From Phytophthora hibernalis (Eukaryota > Oomycota > Peronosporomycetes > Peronosporales > Peronosporaceae), in assembly GCA_012656075.1 (NCBI GenBank), contig JAAKBF010000290.1, forward strand, positions 62,001-126,000: a stretch of DNA of 64,000 nt. The letters are read 5' to 3'. How positions within the stretch are numbered: position 1 is the stretch's first letter; every line of letters begins with the position of its first letter. The notes beneath the pieces were generated by a model. The model ran no database searches, was not told the origin of the DNA, and saw only the letters and a program-made list of their open reading frames with translations. The translations under genes were made by a program, and so were the position numbers. Of this stretch, positions 44,571-53,972 are shown piece after piece.

Positions 44571-45113
44571 ATGGGTGACTCGAGTGGTGACCGGGAAAGA
44601 GAAAAGAGGACGGTCCTTCGGTTTGAGAATGAGTGGAGCGGCGATGAGGGTGCGGGGTATGACACAGATGACACTGTCGACATGTTGGTTGAGCGTGAAG
44701 TGATTATGGATTTGAATGAAGACGAGTATGATGACTCGGGCGACTGCCTTGCTGTGATTGAAGACGAGGAGGAGTTCGAGGAGATGGAGCCATGGATCAA
44801 ACATCACTGTGATGAACTCGAAGGCGAGTACGATGAGCCTGTCGAGATGGAAGACTGTGATGAACTCGAAGGCAAGTACGATGAGCCTGTCGAGATGGAA
44901 GACCGTGATGAACTCGAAGGCAATTACGATGAGCCTGTCGAGATGGAAGATGAAGAACTCGAAGGTATGAATGAGGACCCTGTCGAGTATGAGGAGCCTG
45001 AAGATGTTGTGGCTCGTGTGGACGAAGGTGAGGATGCCATGGGAGACCCTCCGGAAGTATACGGTCTCAAGGTCGAGCTCGATACGGAAAAATCGCTCGT
45101 CTCCGGAGCTTGA
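44571..45113 (+). CDS. Family C acidic repeat protein region
   Basis: A 180-codon frame, strongly acidic, with a 16-residue repeat (DELEGxYDEPVEMED) in three clear copies and a degenerate fourth between about 44800 and 44990. It lies between the zinc fingers and the protease and may be part of one Gag-Pol reading frame. No domain is recognised. Confidence 0.6.
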   Translation: MGDSSGDREREKRTVLRFENEWSGDEGAGYDTDDTVDMLVEREVIMDLNEDEYDDSGDCLAVIEDEEEFEEMEPWIKHHCDELEGEYDEPVEMEDCDELEGKYDEPVEMEDRDELEGNYDEPVEMEDEELEGMNEDPVEYEEPEDVVARVDEGEDAMGDPPEVYGLKVELDTEKSLVSGA

Positions 45114-46599
45114 CTACGGAACCCGTACCGACCTTGAATGACCCTGTGGTCGCTAGCATCTTACGCTCCAAGAAGTTGAGTGAACCCGCGTGGACGGACG
45201 ACGACGGTCTAGACGACCTAGATCTCGGCGAAACCGTCTTCTTGGGCTGGGAAGAAACTGAAAATGCGACGACCGTACCGCCTGAGCCGGAACGGATGAA
45301 CACGACTACTGAAGTGAAGACGGACAACTCGACTGACGTTCCGGTGGAAACTAAACCATCTCCCTATGCCCGCTTGTTCACTGTTGATGAGCTGGACGCC
45401 TTGGAAAAATGCGTTCCAGGTCAAGAAGCTAGTGTGCTCGCTGGTGAGGACGTTACAGTCGAGGAAGAGGAGTACGGCAAAGAACAGGAAGAACGGATCT
45501 ACCAGTTGGACGAGGAGGAACTACAGCGCCGTGTAAAGGAGAACGCTGAGGCTGAGAAGGAACCGTCTTTGGAAGAGATGGCTCTGTTTCTCGGTTTGGA
45601 TACGGATGTGCTAGCTCGGACAAGAAACGCGTCGCCATGTGGTGCGACTACACCCGAGTATTGGCAAGAATGGTTCCGTGCCACGTTGGAGCATTCTGCT
45701 GAAGCCAAGAGAGCTAACCGTGACTTTTCAACCTCCGTGCTGGAGCAAGTGGCGAACATGGTCGAGACGCCTCCATCCGTGAGAGAACCGAATCTGCCTG
45801 ATTCCGTGCCTCCTACACTGGTGCCGGCGGCCTCACCCAGCTCTTCTGAAACGGAAAGTGATGACCAAGGAAGGACCTCAGATGAAGTCGATACTACGGA
45901 GGCTGAAGCCGTCGTGTTCGACAACATCATGGCCACTTTAGAAATCGGTGCTGAAGAGGCCACTCCTGTGGCTCATGTTGACGCAATTCCTAGGTATTTG
46001 GTATCAGAACGGTCCGGCTAAAGGAAGCACGGTCTATAGCCCGACAAGCAGTATACCGGATGCTGAAGGAGGCCAGATCTGAAGCTCTCGCGGAAGAGGT
46101 TCTGGCCCCGGACTCTCCTGAAAGATCGGCTGACGTTGAGGTAACTCCTGTACGTGACCGTCGCCCTGAGATTAACTGGGAACGGCTACGCTGGTTTGCG
46201 GACCGTGTGGTGACAGAACGTGGGTTGCTAGGGAGCTATTGGAATCGTGTGTTAGACTGGGTTGAAGCTTACTTTGCTGAAAATGCTGTCCGAATTTGGA
46301 GGAAGCTTTCTGACAGTACTGGACGATCAACCACTCCTGCCGCCACGCGTCGTCGTCGGCGACAAGCAAGGAAGCCGGTGTGTTTCGACTGTTCTACTCT
46401 ATATAAGGACTACGCTGAAGCACTGGGAGACCTAGACTTTCGGTCTGAGTGCGATGAAGATGTGACGCACTACGTGAATATGTTAGGACCTAAGCCTCAC
46501 CGTCCTACTTCTTCGGTGAAGACCGGACTCGTGGAGGTGGTCACGGTTGACCTACATAATGGCTTCGGCATTGGTATCCAAGATGCTGAGGTCGATTAG
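45110..46599 (+). CDS. Family C Gag-Pol spacer
   Basis: Two successive frames (45110-46021 and 46060-46599), acidic first (EELQRRVKENAEAEKEPSLE), then basic (RRRRRQARKPVCFDCSTLYK) and CDEDVTHYVNMLGPKPHR. The frame change near 46020 is in the sense of one lost base. The region precedes the protease; no known domain is seen. Confidence 0.5.
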
Positions 46600-46637
46600 G
46601 ACGTGCCTGAGATTGTGGAAGGCGGACGGCGAGTAGT

Positions 46638-47414
46638 GTGCACGGTGGGAGCTTCGAAGCTCTCTCTAGCGGCTACATCGACTGTTTACCTTTGCAGATG
46701 TTGGCTGATACTGGTGCGACCTTGAGCCTAGTCGACCGACGAGTGATGAAGCGACTGGGCCGTGCCGCTAAAGCTCTGGAGCCTTACGACGGTCGGGTGA
46801 AGAGCTCATCCGGTCATCAGCTACGTATCAGTGGGTGTGTCTGGTTGCATATCAGGCTAGGATCGGTTGAAATTTCGCTACATGTGCTCGTGGATGACCG
46901 CCTTCACGTCGACGCTATACTGGGAGTGGACGCTTTGAGCGCTTTCAAGGCCGTGATCGACGTAAATGAGCGAACGATGATGCTTAAGAGTACGGGCGAG
47001 GTGTTATCGCTAGGGATTACTATTGTGCAAGAGACTTTCATGACGACCATGGCGGCCTCGATCCGTCTTCCACCACAGGGGCAGGCTTTGGTAATGACGA
47101 ATGTTATTGGTGACGTCGAGAAGGGTGCGACGGTTTTGGTTGAAGGCTCTTTAGGTCTGCCGCCTAACCTGTGTGTGGCCCGCTCTGTCGGAACGGTCGA
47201 GGACAATAAGGTCATAGTGGAGATATGCAACGCCTCCACCGACGAGTACTGGATCCGAAAAGGCACGATTGTTGCGGCCACCTCCGTTATCCCTGTAGAA
47301 GCGTTCGGTTTCGAGATGCCGTCTACTCCTGGGAACTGGTACGGACAACTAGCGTTCCGTCCGAAGAAGGTGAAAAGGGAGAAGTCGCTGCGCTTCTGGC
47401 TGAAGAACAGGTAG
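46638..47414 (+). CDS. Family C aspartic protease
   Basis: Active site LQMLADTGATLSLVD and later LHVDAILGVDALSAFKAVID are intact; the DTGA triad is standard. The frame continues through a linker (GQALVMTNVIGDVEKGATVL) that is usual between Gypsy protease and RT. It overlaps the RT frame, which begins upstream of 47414 in another register. Confidence 0.8.
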   Translation: MHGGSFEALSSGYIDCLPLQMLADTGATLSLVDRRVMKRLGRAAKALEPYDGRVKSSSGHQLRISGCVWLHIRLGSVEISLHVLVDDRLHVDAILGVDALSAFKAVIDVNERTMMLKSTGEVLSLGITIVQETFMTTMAASIRLPPQGQALVMTNVIGDVEKGATVLVEGSLGLPPNLCVARSVGTVEDNKVIVEICNASTDEYWIRKGTIVAATSVIPVEAFGFEMPSTPGNWYGQLAFRPKKVKREKSLRFWLKNR

Positions 47415-47439
47415 AGTCGGCCGGCGAGAAGGTCAAAGC

Positions 47440-48837
47440 TACAAAGCCGAACATCCCTCCCGACAAACGAAATGATCTGGCTGCTGACTTTTCAGAGTCG
47501 AAATTGTCAACGGAACAGACAAAACAGTTCCAGGCCGAGCTGGACCGCTTTGGCAATCTGTTTGTCGAGTCCTCGAAGAAGCCTGGGAGGACGGCGCTGG
47601 TGCACTTTGAGATTGACACTGGGGACAGTTCACCGATCAAGCAGCAACCTTACCGTGTGTCGCTAGCTGAGGGAGAAGTCATGGAGGCCGAGATTCACCA
47701 GTATGAAGAACTGGGTCTAATCCGCCCGTCTAACAGCCCCTGGGCTAGTCCTGTGTTGATGATCCGGAAACCGGACGGTGGGATCCGTTTCTGTATCGAC
47801 TACCGACGGTTGAACGTGGTCACTGTAAAAGACTGTTATCCGATGCCCTTGATTGACGACATTTTGGACGTCTTGGGTGAGGCTCAACTGTTCTCAACAA
47901 TGGACATTGCGTCGGGCTATTGGAATGTGCCGATACACGCTGACAGTGTGTCCAGGACGGCGTTCACGTGCAAGTACGGTCTATACGAGTGGCTAGTTAT
48001 GCCATTTGAACTCTGTAATGCCGTGCCCGCTTTCGAACGCTTGATGGAGACTGGCTTAGTAGAACTGAAGTGGCGAATACTTGGACGACTGTGTCATCTT
48101 CAGCTAGGACTTACCTTCGCACCTGGTATGGTTACAACAGGTCCTGACACGGCGGGATTTAAGTTGAAAATGAAGAAGTGCCACTGGGGACGGATCCAAG
48201 TTGCCTTTCTAGGGCATATCGTGACTCCTTCCAGCATTCTGCCGAATCCGAAGAAAGTGAAAGCAGTGATGAATGTACAGCGGCCCCGTGACTTGCATGG
48301 AATACGGTCGTTCTTGGGGCTCACTAGTTATTTCCGACGGTACACCCCGGAGTACGCTTTGATTTCGGCTCCGTTGGAACGGTTGAAGGTCAAGGAGGCG
48401 CCGTTCATCTGGAACGAGGATTGTGAATCGGCTTTCCGCCAGCTCAAACGAGCCCTTGTCACGCCGCCAATCCTGGTGTATCCTGACGCGAAGAAGCGGT
48501 TCAGGTTGTTTGTCGACTCGTCACGATATGCTGTGGGAGCGTGTCTGATGCAAGAAGTGGACGGTCGCAACCGTGTCGTGGCATATGCCAGCAAGTTGCT
48601 GACTCGGTAACAGAAGAATTGGATCACGAAGCAGGACGGCATATCTGAAATCGAGTGTTGGGGCATAGTCTGGGCCACGAGGAAGTTCCGATGCTACTTG
48701 GACAAGCGTGAATTTGATCTGTACACGGATCATCAAGCTCTGACGTGGGTCTTCAGCCCGGGGAACCGTACGATCAATGCCAAGCTGGCACGGTGGGCTA
48801 TGCAGCTCTCGAACTTAACCGTTCAAGGTGCACCATG
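47440..48837 (+). CDS. Family C reverse transcriptase and RNase H
   Basis: RT blocks: ALVHFEIDTGDSSPIKQQPY, PWASPVLMIRKPDGGIRFCI, FSTMDIASGYWNVPIHADSV, WLVMPFELCNAVPAFERLME. The Y-L-D-D active site is encoded at 48078-48089 but in a different frame from its surroundings, and the segment before it is short by several residues, so there may be a real small deletion. The frame resumes at GFKLKMKKCHW and runs into RNase H (RLFVDSSRYAVGACLMQE), a TAA at 48608, then SEIECWGIVWATRKFRCYL and LYTDHQALTWVFSPGN. The first RNase H catalytic position reads VDSS rather than CDAS. Confidence 0.8.
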
Positions 48838-49196
48838 ACTATGGGGCATGTGGACGGATTGTCGCGCCTTCCGGCGGACCGAGCTGATGCTGTAACCATG
48901 AATGACTTGCTGAATCCGCAGAGAACCATGAATGACCTCTGATAATGAAGGACGCGTTCCTGATTCAGTCGGGGAGCGGACTGTTCCAGCCAGTGCCGGT
49001 TTCGAGTACGGAGACGAAGAAACCAAGTCTGACGACGGATCAGATCCCGATCCCGAGACTGAGTCAACGCAACAAGAATCAGAGGAGGATCCCCTGCGGA
49101 CCTTCCCCCATCGAGACTGGATGTGTTTGGGTTGGATCGAGATCGGTTTTACAAGAGCGACAGCAAGTGTCCTAGATTTGTGCGCTAAAAGCTTTC
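48838..49196 (+). CDS. Family C RNase H end and linker
   Basis: MGHVDGLSRLPADRADAV is the standard end of Gypsy RNase H (H-V-D-x-L-S-R), in a shifted frame. Acidic linker residues (DDGSDPDPETESTQQESEED) follow and lead to integrase. Confidence 0.55.
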
Positions 49197-50180
49197 TTGA
49201 TGGACCACGCTCTACCTCTGGATCCCTTCCTAAGAGCGCGAATCGTGAAGATGGCGCCGAAGTACTCCGTACTAAACGAAGTTGTAATGCGTACGGTGCA
49301 TCTACCTGCCTCTGTGGGACCGGATCGGCCCCTGACCGTTCCTGTGATACCGCTATCCTACGTGGAAACTGTGTTATTCTACTGCCATACTGACATTCTG
49401 TCGGCCCACCCAGGGTTGACGAAGACGCGGGACCGAGTGAGAAGGCATGGGTTCTGGACGGGTTGGCGAAAAGATGTGGCCGAGTACGTCCGCGAATGTA
49501 GTACCTGTGGGAGCGGGAAAGGGCACCGACCGTGGCGTTCTAGACTGATGCAGAGGATACCGGTGGCCGACTTAACCGGACCGTTCTCGTTGCTCGCGGT
49601 CGATGCTATTGGACCTCTGATCGAGACCGCCAAGGGCAACAAGTATCTGCTAGTGTTCGTCGACTACTTTACTCGGTGGGCGGAAGCTTTCGCTGTTGAT
49701 CGGTTGGACACCGTGACATTCGTACACACGATGGTGAACGGAGTGGTGTCTAGACACGGTTTGCCTTCTCGGCTACTCAGTGACCGTGGATCCAACTTCA
49801 TTTCCGATCTAGCAAAGTCGTTCTACGCGACTCAGGGAATTAAGAAATTGTTTGGTGCGGCATATCACCCTCACACTCAGGGTCTGGTGGAGAGGTTCAA
49901 CGGAACGCTCATTGGGATGCTAAAGATGTACGTAAGCGAGGCTCAGACATACTGGGATCTTTACCTTCCTCGCGTATTGTTCGCATATCGAACAGCTTAC
50001 CACGAGGCGCTCGGAGACACGCCGTTCTTCTCGATATACGGTCGAGATCCGATACTCCCGTTGGACGTCGCCTACCTGAACCTAGGCGAGAAGTGGAAGA
50101 GCAACGAAGTAGCTCAGTACCGGCGGGAACTGTACCGTTCCATGAAGGACTCAAGAGGGCTGTCGAGAGGCAACTGGTGA
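49197..50180 (+). CDS. Family C integrase, intact core
   Basis: One open frame of 327 codons. Zinc-binding motif CHTDILSAHPGLTKTRD ... CSTCGSGKG; catalytic Asp in LLAVDAIGPLIETAKGN, Asp in LLSDRGSNFISDLAKSF, Glu in TQGLVERFNGTLIGMLK. The spacing between the second Asp and Glu is about 35 residues, as in all DD35E-type integrases. This is the most complete pol domain of the element and could be active. It passes into the next frame near 50150. Confidence 0.9.
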   Translation: MMDHALPLDPFLRARIVKMAPKYSVLNEVVMRTVHLPASVGPDRPLTVPVIPLSYVETVLFYCHTDILSAHPGLTKTRDRVRRHGFWTGWRKDVAEYVRECSTCGSGKGHRPWRSRLMQRIPVADLTGPFSLLAVDAIGPLIETAKGNKYLLVFVDYFTRWAEAFAVDRLDTVTFVHTMVNGVVSRHGLPSRLLSDRGSNFISDLAKSFYATQGIKKLFGAAYHPHTQGLVERFNGTLIGMLKMYVSEAQTYWDLYLPRVLFAYRTAYHEALGDTPFFSIYGRDPILPLDVAYLNLGEKWKSNEVAQYRRELYRSMKDSRGLSRGNW

Positions 50181-50512
50181 AAGCTCAAGATCGACACGAA
50201 CAGCGATTACATCGGCAGCGCGAAGTGCTATTCGAGGATGGAGACCCCGTTTGGGTGTACCAGTTCTTCCGAGCACGACGAGGCGAGAAGCGTACGAAGA
50301 AGTTGACCCTTGCCTGGCAGGGTCCCTATCGTGTTCTCGGTAAACTCGGGGAGAACGCCTACAGAATTGACATCCCGACGCACCCGGACAAGATCGTTAC
50401 CGTGAACGTGAATCGGCTCAAGCGTTTCCGAGGCCGGTGGACGCGGCCATTCATGGATGAGGTGTCCGACGGTATGACCAATGACAGTGAAGACGTGAAC
50501 GGTGGGCCATAG
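50150..50512 (+). CDS. Family C integrase C-terminal GPY/F module
   Basis: HRQREVLFEDGDPVWVYQFF, LAWQGPYRVLGKLGENAYRI and VTVNVNRLKRFRGRWTRPF match the GPY/F module downstream of Gypsy integrase cores. Frame shifted by one relative to the core, again in the sense of a lost base. Confidence 0.75.
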   Translation, partial: LKRAVERQLVKAQDRHEQRLHRQREVLFEDGDPVWVYQFFRARRGEKRTKKLTLAWQGPYRVLGKLGENAYRIDIPTHPDKIVTVNVNRLKRFRGRWTRPFMDEVSDGMTNDSEDVNGGP

Positions 50513-50551
50513 GAAGAGTCCGACCTACCGCCTTCTAGCTTCACGGAACGA

Positions 50552-50836
50552 TTGACCCTCAACCAAGAAGACCCTATCATCACGGGTGTGGATTCCCCGC
50601 TGTTGGAAGTAGTGACCAAGCGACGGTCTAACAGAACTATGGAGTATCTGGCCTTGGCTGCCAACTACGAGACCTTCTGGCTTCCGCGGGCCGCGCTGAT
50701 GCCTGAGTATGAGGCGCTAGTGACTGCCTTCGAGCAGTCGGATCGGAAGAAGAACCGTCTACCTGAATTGAGGAGAAGCGCGCGCCTGGAAGAGGCCAAC
50801 GCTGAGGTGGACGAAGACGACTTATTGATGGTGTAG
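50552..50836 (+). CDS. Family C chromodomain-like C-terminus
   Basis: RRSNRTMEYLALAANYETFW, LPRAALMPEYEALVTAFEQS has the strand-strand-helix outline of a divergent chromodomain at the end of Gypsy pol. It is in the same register as the preceding module after a stop at 50510. The key aromatic residues are only partly present, so histone binding is doubtful. Confidence 0.45.
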   Translation: MTLNQEDPIITGVDSPLLEVVTKRRSNRTMEYLALAANYETFWLPRAALMPEYEALVTAFEQSDRKKNRLPELRRSARLEEANAEVDEDDLLMV

Positions 50837-51397
50837 GTCGTGGGGTGGCGTTCTTGAGCCGCGTGGAACGGTTGCGACAAAAACAATTGATTGGAACTCA
50901 AGAACGGAACGGATGGAATTGCGTGGTGATATTTTTGAAATTAATTAAGTGTGAAAGGACGCTCAAGTGGAATCTGAAAAGAAATGGAACTTGAGGGGAG
51001 CGTCCTCAAAAGTGGCCGAAGAGTCACTTAGATTTGGGAGTCGCGGGCTTGGAGTCTTCGTCGTCAGCCGCAGCTTGATCAGCTTGCTCGTCGGTGGCCC
51101 CGTCCTCCTTGGTCTCTTCGTCATCGGCGGCGACCTCGTCATTCGGATCGAAGTCGGAATCGGAGTCCTTCTTCTTCTTTTGGCGTCGCCCGCTTCGTCC
51201 GAGTCTTCTGTGAGGCCGGTGTGATCGGAGCCGTCGTCGTCTTCCTGCTCTGAAGCGGAAGCCGTGACAGGAGGAGCGGGAGGCAACACCGTGAACTCGC
51301 CGTTGTCATCCTCGAAGTCGGGTCGTCCTCACTCTTCTCGGAGCCCTTGTACGGTCGCTCGACGACCTTGGCCACGAATGTCTTCTTCTTCAGAATC
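50837..51397. other. Family C region between pol and antisense ORF
   Basis: Both strands contain 80-110-codon frames rich in Ser, Pro, Thr and Lys (- strand) or Val and Leu (+). None looks like a folded domain. It may include the low-complexity C-terminus of the antisense ORF. Confidence 0.4.
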
Positions 51398-52752
51398 TTA
51401 AGAACTTCGGCCTGCGTGGAACGGATGGTCGAATCCGTGAGAAGCGGCTTTTAGACGCCGCGTGACTTGTTGCCGACCCAGTCGGACTTCGGAGGTGGTC
51501 CTTGAGTGACGTCCAGAGCAATCCGGGCCAGAGCTCGGTTGGAGAGGCGGAGATGAGGCGGGCGAGCCGGATCCAGTGCGTTCGACCACTCCAACAGTTC
51601 GCGAATGGAACTGCAGCCGTCTTCGTCGATACGACGCATATTCAGCGCACGTCCAATGACTCGCTCGTAGCGCGGTCGCGACGGAGGAGCGCGGCGAGTT
51701 CTTCTTGCGGTGGACCGTCGTCGTCCCGGTGGTTCTTGGCGTCGGCCGAGTGCTTGGACGCCTTGCCCCCAAGCCACATGAGCATGCCGTGGATTGTGTT
51801 TTCAAAAGGCGCAGGAACTCGAACCAGCCGAAGGTCTCAATGTTCTCACTGCAGAACTTGAGGCGCGCTTGGTTGGCAAGGGTCTTCGACTTGCGGCGGG
51901 TGTCGGCCTTGTCAGTAGGTGCGTACAGCGCGCAGGCGAAGAAGACGTGGCGGTACTTCACCCACCAGCGATAGTGAGCCAGGTGCAGAGCCTTGTGCGC
52001 CTTGGGGTCGTACCAGACCCGCTGCCCCTTCCATGGGTAGGCGGAACGGAACGGAGCCTTGTCTTCAAGCGCGGCCGTCTTCACCAGGTCCTCGAGATCA
52101 TGACGAATGCGTTTGGGCGTTCCGTCCGGCAGATCGAAGGAGAACTCGGGCTTCTGGCTCTTGATAGCCCTCTTTTGCTTCTTAGCAGACTTGAGCTTGG
52201 CGTTACTGGTTCTGCGTGCCGCGGCACGCTTGGACGCGCGCGCTGGCGAAGGCTCGTGCTGAAAGAGGCTATGGTCAGTGGCCTGGCTCGGTTCTTGGGC
52301 GTCCGGTGGTGGTAGAAGATGCACGGTCTCCTCGAGAGTGGGGAGCTTGGTGTCATCGTCTAGGGCAGCGAGGGCGAGACTATCCAAAGCTTCTAGTCCT
52401 ACTGACGAGGCGTTGGCGGCGATTGCCGAGCGCATGCTGGACCAGAGCACGATTTTGGCCTTGACTTCGGCTCTGACCCGGTGCGAAGCTGACTCGTCCT
52501 CGACGAAGGTCTTGAGCCGATCGGCGATGGGTTCCAACCGATCAGGCGAACTGGACGATGACTTGAACGTGGCGTGGAGCGTGGACTTGTGTGGGCCAGC
52601 GAGAGAAATGAAGAATGGTCGACTGAGCCTTCTCCGTCTCTGGGTTTGACAGGTGGAGACTCGAGTCTAGATCCTTCTGGTTGAAGTTGCCTTGGGCGAC
52701 ACGGTTCTGACCGTTGGCGACTAGAGCTGCGAAAGGGACCTGATGGAAACAT
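51398..52752 (-). CDS. Family C antisense ORF
   Basis: Convergent with pol. From about 52537 on - a 379-codon frame is open: LKTFVEDESASHRVRAEVKA, an acidic stretch, a strongly basic patch (ASKRAAARRTSNAKLKSAKK, likely nuclear localisation), then a Trp/Tyr-rich segment (AYPWKGQRVWYDPKAHKALH, HYRWWVKYRHVFFACALYAP, ENIETFGWFEFLRLL). Past the T run at 51804-51807 the plausible product moves to another frame (LGGKASKHSADAKNHRDDDG) and later to RYERVIGRALNMRRIDEDGC, ending near 51453. N-terminal extension to about 52752 is likely. No known family is recognised. The layout (basic, Ser/Lys-rich, then a globular part, on the strand opposite pol) parallels family A ORF A without visible sequence similarity. 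Confidence 0.6.
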
Positions 52753-52821
52753 CGAGACCGAACCGTCGATGACTGAAGTTTGTGTTCTCAGCTCGTTGAT
52801 TAACCCGAACTGGACATTCCG

Positions 52822-52925
52822 TGCGGAGGTGACTAGTGTCGATTTCTACGGTCTGCCGTGTCCTACGAGGTGAAGATAGCGAGGCACACCGTGCGGAGGT
52901 GACGGGTGTCGACCTCCACGGTCCA
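52822..52925. repeat. Direct repeat pair upstream of the family C membrane ORF
   Basis: CCGTGCGGAGGTGAC and TGTCGA...CTACGGTC-like sequence occur twice about 68 bp apart, just before the membrane-protein ORF. They could be promoter or packaging repeats; the function is unknown. Confidence 0.55.
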
Positions 52926-52969
52926 CCTTGTCGTATTGACGAAGGCATTTGGAAACTTGCTTCGTCCGG

Positions 52970-53581
52970 ATGGAGTGGATCAAGGACGTGGTGCTCTGGT
53001 CCCTCTCGACGGTAGTGGTCGTTTGGGAGGTCGGTGCAGACTTCGCTCGTTCATTCTGGCGCGAGCTGCACTGGGATCTGGGTGGTGTGCTCGTGTGGAT
53101 TATCACCCCACCGCTCCGTCAAGTGTCGACGCGACCGTTCCTGGCCATCAGTTTCCTCACTTACAAGTGGGCCAAGCTGGGAACTGCGAGCATGCGGCGT
53201 TACCGTCGCTATGTGAGAGGACCAATCGTGCAAGGGCGCGCTCGGACGGATCGGTGGTGGACCATGTACGAGGCGGTCTGGTTAACGCCAATGATCATTC
53301 TGGAAGCTCGTCGCGAGCACGAGGAAGGACTGGGACGGTTATTGCACAAGTGGCTGGATGCGTTCGTTGATTTTCAGGACGCTACTTTCTGGCGGGACGC
53401 CTATTGGTGTATGTTCATACCAGACTCGATGCAGTTCAGCTGGAACTCGACTGTAACTTACTTCGGAGGCGTGAGTGGAGCCGCCGTTGCTGATCAATTG
53501 CTGGCCGAGCAGCTTCAAGAAGATGAGCTGGAGGCCCTGTCGCAGGTGAGAGACGACGGTCACTCGCGAACGCACCTTTAA
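52970..53581 (+). CDS. Family C extra sense ORF: predicted membrane protein overlapping the 3' LTR
   Basis: Intact 203-codon frame from ATG 52970, downstream of pol and of the antisense ORF, on the pol strand. It has two hydrophobic segments (VVLWSLSTVVVVWEVGADF and WDLGGVLVWIITPPL), a basic stretch, a Trp-rich middle (TDRWWTMYEAVWLTPMIILE) and an acidic tail. The last 35 codons lie inside the 3' LTR. In the 5' LTR the same tail remains open, joined to different upstream sequence. Its position is that of an envelope-like gene, but no Env features (signal peptide cleavage site, fusion peptide, furin site, Cys pairs) are evident. An alternative is an accessory membrane protein. Confidence 0.6.
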   Translation: MEWIKDVVLWSLSTVVVVWEVGADFARSFWRELHWDLGGVLVWIITPPLRQVSTRPFLAISFLTYKWAKLGTASMRRYRRYVRGPIVQGRARTDRWWTMYEAVWLTPMIILEARREHEEGLGRLLHKWLDAFVDFQDATFWRDAYWCMFIPDSMQFSWNSTVTYFGGVSGAAVADQLLAEQLQEDELEALSQVRDDGHSRTHL

Positions 53582-53972
53582 CTTTTGGCTCGAGTCGGTG
53601 CTGCACGCCCATTGGCAGAATCGACACGCCATATTTCGAATGGCGGCAGGTGGCGCGGAAGAGCTAGGAACGACGGCGTTGCGGCCCTGCAAGGACGGAA
53701 GGAATGGCCGTGAAGGACGGCGAGGGCAAGGACGGCGCCGGAGGGGTGTCGCGGTGGCACGGCAGGATGGCAACGGATCGTAAGTCAGGAAGTAAGAGGG
53801 GCGGCCGCACGGCACCCCGAGCTCAGTAGGAGCTCAGTCGTGAAAAAGCCTTGGAACTAACAAGTCAATATCCTTTATATTTGATTTGGTTAGCGTCTGA
53901 ATCTACTCTCAGTTGCGCCGCGCTACCTGCCATACGCCTCGAAGACCGTCCTATCTAAGGCGGCTTGCGACA
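53476..53972 (+). repeat. Family C 3' LTR
   Basis: Direct copy of 41334-41851 with about six substitutions and a shorter AAGGGCAAGGAC run. Starts TGGAGCCGCC, ends GCGACA. No clear polypurine tract precedes it because the membrane ORF reads through the boundary. Confidence 0.8.

Larger units (their letters stand above)
41334..53972 (+). mobile_element. Ty3/Gypsy 'family C', 12.6 kb, both LTRs present
   Basis: Two direct LTRs bound gag, acidic spacer ORFs, protease, RT, RNase H and integrase on +, then an antisense ORF and a sense membrane-protein ORF. LTR substitutions are few (about six in 490 bp by eye), so the insertion looks young although most ORFs are frame-broken. Flanking 5-bp duplications could not be confirmed (GCTGG left, GTGCG right). 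Confidence 0.85.

Noticed and set aside
44793..44995. CRISPR-like direct repeats
   Set aside because: The repeats are contiguous, in frame and encode an acidic peptide; there are no unique spacers, and the genome is eukaryotic.
52970..53581. Calling the family C membrane ORF an envelope glycoprotein
   Set aside because: Position fits, but no signal peptide cleavage site, fusion peptide, protease site or Cys framework is visible; it is kept as a predicted membrane protein of unknown role.
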